Source: Gelidibacter salicanalis (GTDB lineage: Bacteria; Bacteroidota; Bacteroidia; Flavobacteriales; Flavobacteriaceae). From it: 64,000 nt of DNA. The stretch spans positions 62,001 to 126,000 of the forward strand of contig NZ_VORX01000007.1 in NCBI RefSeq assembly GCF_007997285.1. The letters are read 5' to 3'. The notes below the pieces were generated by a model that did not search any database, had not been told where the DNA came from, and worked only from the letters and a program-made list of their open reading frames with translations. Positions 63,745 through 64,000 of the stretch are shown one piece after another. Position 1 is the stretch's first letter. Each line of letters starts with the position of its first letter. The translations under genes and the position numbers were made by a program.

Positions 63745-64000
63745 CTATTTACGCTTGTAACTTACTTTCCATAGTGCATTTCCTGAATCATCGTTCACCA
63801 GCAAATCACCTTGTGGCGTTACGGTTACGGCTACGGGGCGTCCGTAAACATCTGTCCCATTTTTATCCGCGATAAACCCAGTTAAAAAATCTTCAGGCTG
63901 TTTTGGTGCGCCATTTTCAAAAGGAATAAAAACCACTTTGTACCCTGACAGTATTGAACGGTTCCAGGAGCCATGTTGTCCAACAAAGGCGCCATTTCTA
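63745..64000 (-). CDS. Sorbosone-dehydrogenase/PQQ-type sugar dehydrogenase-like protein, C-terminal part (5' end outside window)
   Basis: About 85 visible residues, open to the window edge. They show GAFVGQHGSWNRS, GYKVVFIPFENGAPKQPEDF, a DVYGRPVAVTVTPQGDLLVNDDSGN motif and an NALWKVSYKRK end. GQHGSWNR and the last strand block are typical of the beta-propeller L-sorbosone/PQQ-dependent dehydrogenase family. A GTG at 63936 inside the frame is not the start. It is upstream of and close to a TonB receptor gene, so the pair is one unit. Oxidation substrate unknown. Confidence 0.8.
   Translation of the reverse strand, partial: RNGAFVGQHGSWNRSILSGYKVVFIPFENGAPKQPEDFLTGFIADKNGTDVYGRPVAVTVTPQGDLLVNDDSGNALWKVSYKRK

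Noticed and set aside
1-64000. tRNA, rRNA, toxin-antitoxin or restriction-modification genes
   Set aside because: I looked for tRNA T-arm patterns, paired small genes and methylase/nuclease motifs and found none. The methyltransferases present are RNA or small-molecule types.

Overview
The window is about 64 kb of low-GC DNA from a member of the Bacteroidota, almost certainly a marine-type Flavobacteriaceae. The reasons are the gene content (gliding genes gldF/gldG, SusC/FecA-like TonB-dependent receptors, many domains of unknown function typical of flavobacteria such as DUF6452, DUF6048, DUF4294, DUF4268, DUF2752 and the CCC-motif proteins), the TAnnTTTG type of -7 promoter element in front of many genes, and a 6S-like RNA of the flavobacterial kind. 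The gene order is ordinary chromosomal backbone. There is no prophage, integrative element, CRISPR array, rRNA or recognisable tRNA. I did find non-coding repeats and a small insertion element.

Layout. 1-2.1 kb: MsrB lipoprotein (cut by the window edge) and dihydrolipoyl dehydrogenase. 2.1-7 kb: a sparse, decaying stretch with a broken PAS/GAF histidine kinase, a decayed beta-barrel gene, aroQ and an intact beta-barrel gene. 7-12 kb: xerD, a PAS histidine kinase, RNase Y, a 6S RNA, zapA and a coiled-coil partner. 12-22 kb: M23 peptidase, TonB receptor, cysteine desulfurase, a calcium-type repeat lipoprotein, a Smr protein, small membrane proteins and rocD. 22.5-31.4 kb: rlmD with two envelope genes, two RNA/SAM methyltransferases flanking a divergent promoter, a ZIP transporter, an amidohydrolase and a hemolysin III homologue. 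31.5-37.6 kb: a tightly overlapping run of six genes (M42 peptidase, class V aminotransferase, NUDIX, PrsW, CBS/DUF294, DnaQ-like exonuclease). 37.6-41.4 kb: a three-gene biotin-dependent acyl-CoA carboxylase. 41.7-51 kb, minus strand: NYN/OST-HTH protein, a glutamate dehydrogenase cluster, then RR, HK and acs, then an alanine/sodium symporter. 51-61 kb: an acyltransferase, purC, phoH, SAM hydrolase, gldF/gldG with an extra gene between them, and dnaN. 61-64 kb: DUF4870, a TonB receptor and the end of a sorbosone-dehydrogenase-like gene.

The most notable observations are: (1) two almost identical 225-bp elements about 19.5 kb apart, each with matching inverted ends and its own perfect 7-bp target duplication, i.e. 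a non-autonomous MITE; (2) a family of degenerate 7-bp-period arrays that start within a few bases of the stop codons of four different genes, one of them built of two opposed arms; (3) a near-consensus sigma-54 promoter in front of a Cys-rich mini-protein and glutamate dehydrogenase, with two perfect dyads upstream and an NtrC-type activator encoded right next to it; (4) a 6S-like RNA after zapA; (5) a histidine kinase broken by a deletion inside its second PAS domain; and (6) a BamE-like membrane protein inserted between gldF and gldG.

Metabolically, acs with its two-component pair, the DUF294/exonuclease pair, the acyl-CoA carboxylase, glutamate dehydrogenase, RocD and the alanine symporter suggest growth on acetate, fatty/branched acids and amino acids, but this is inference from neighbourhood.
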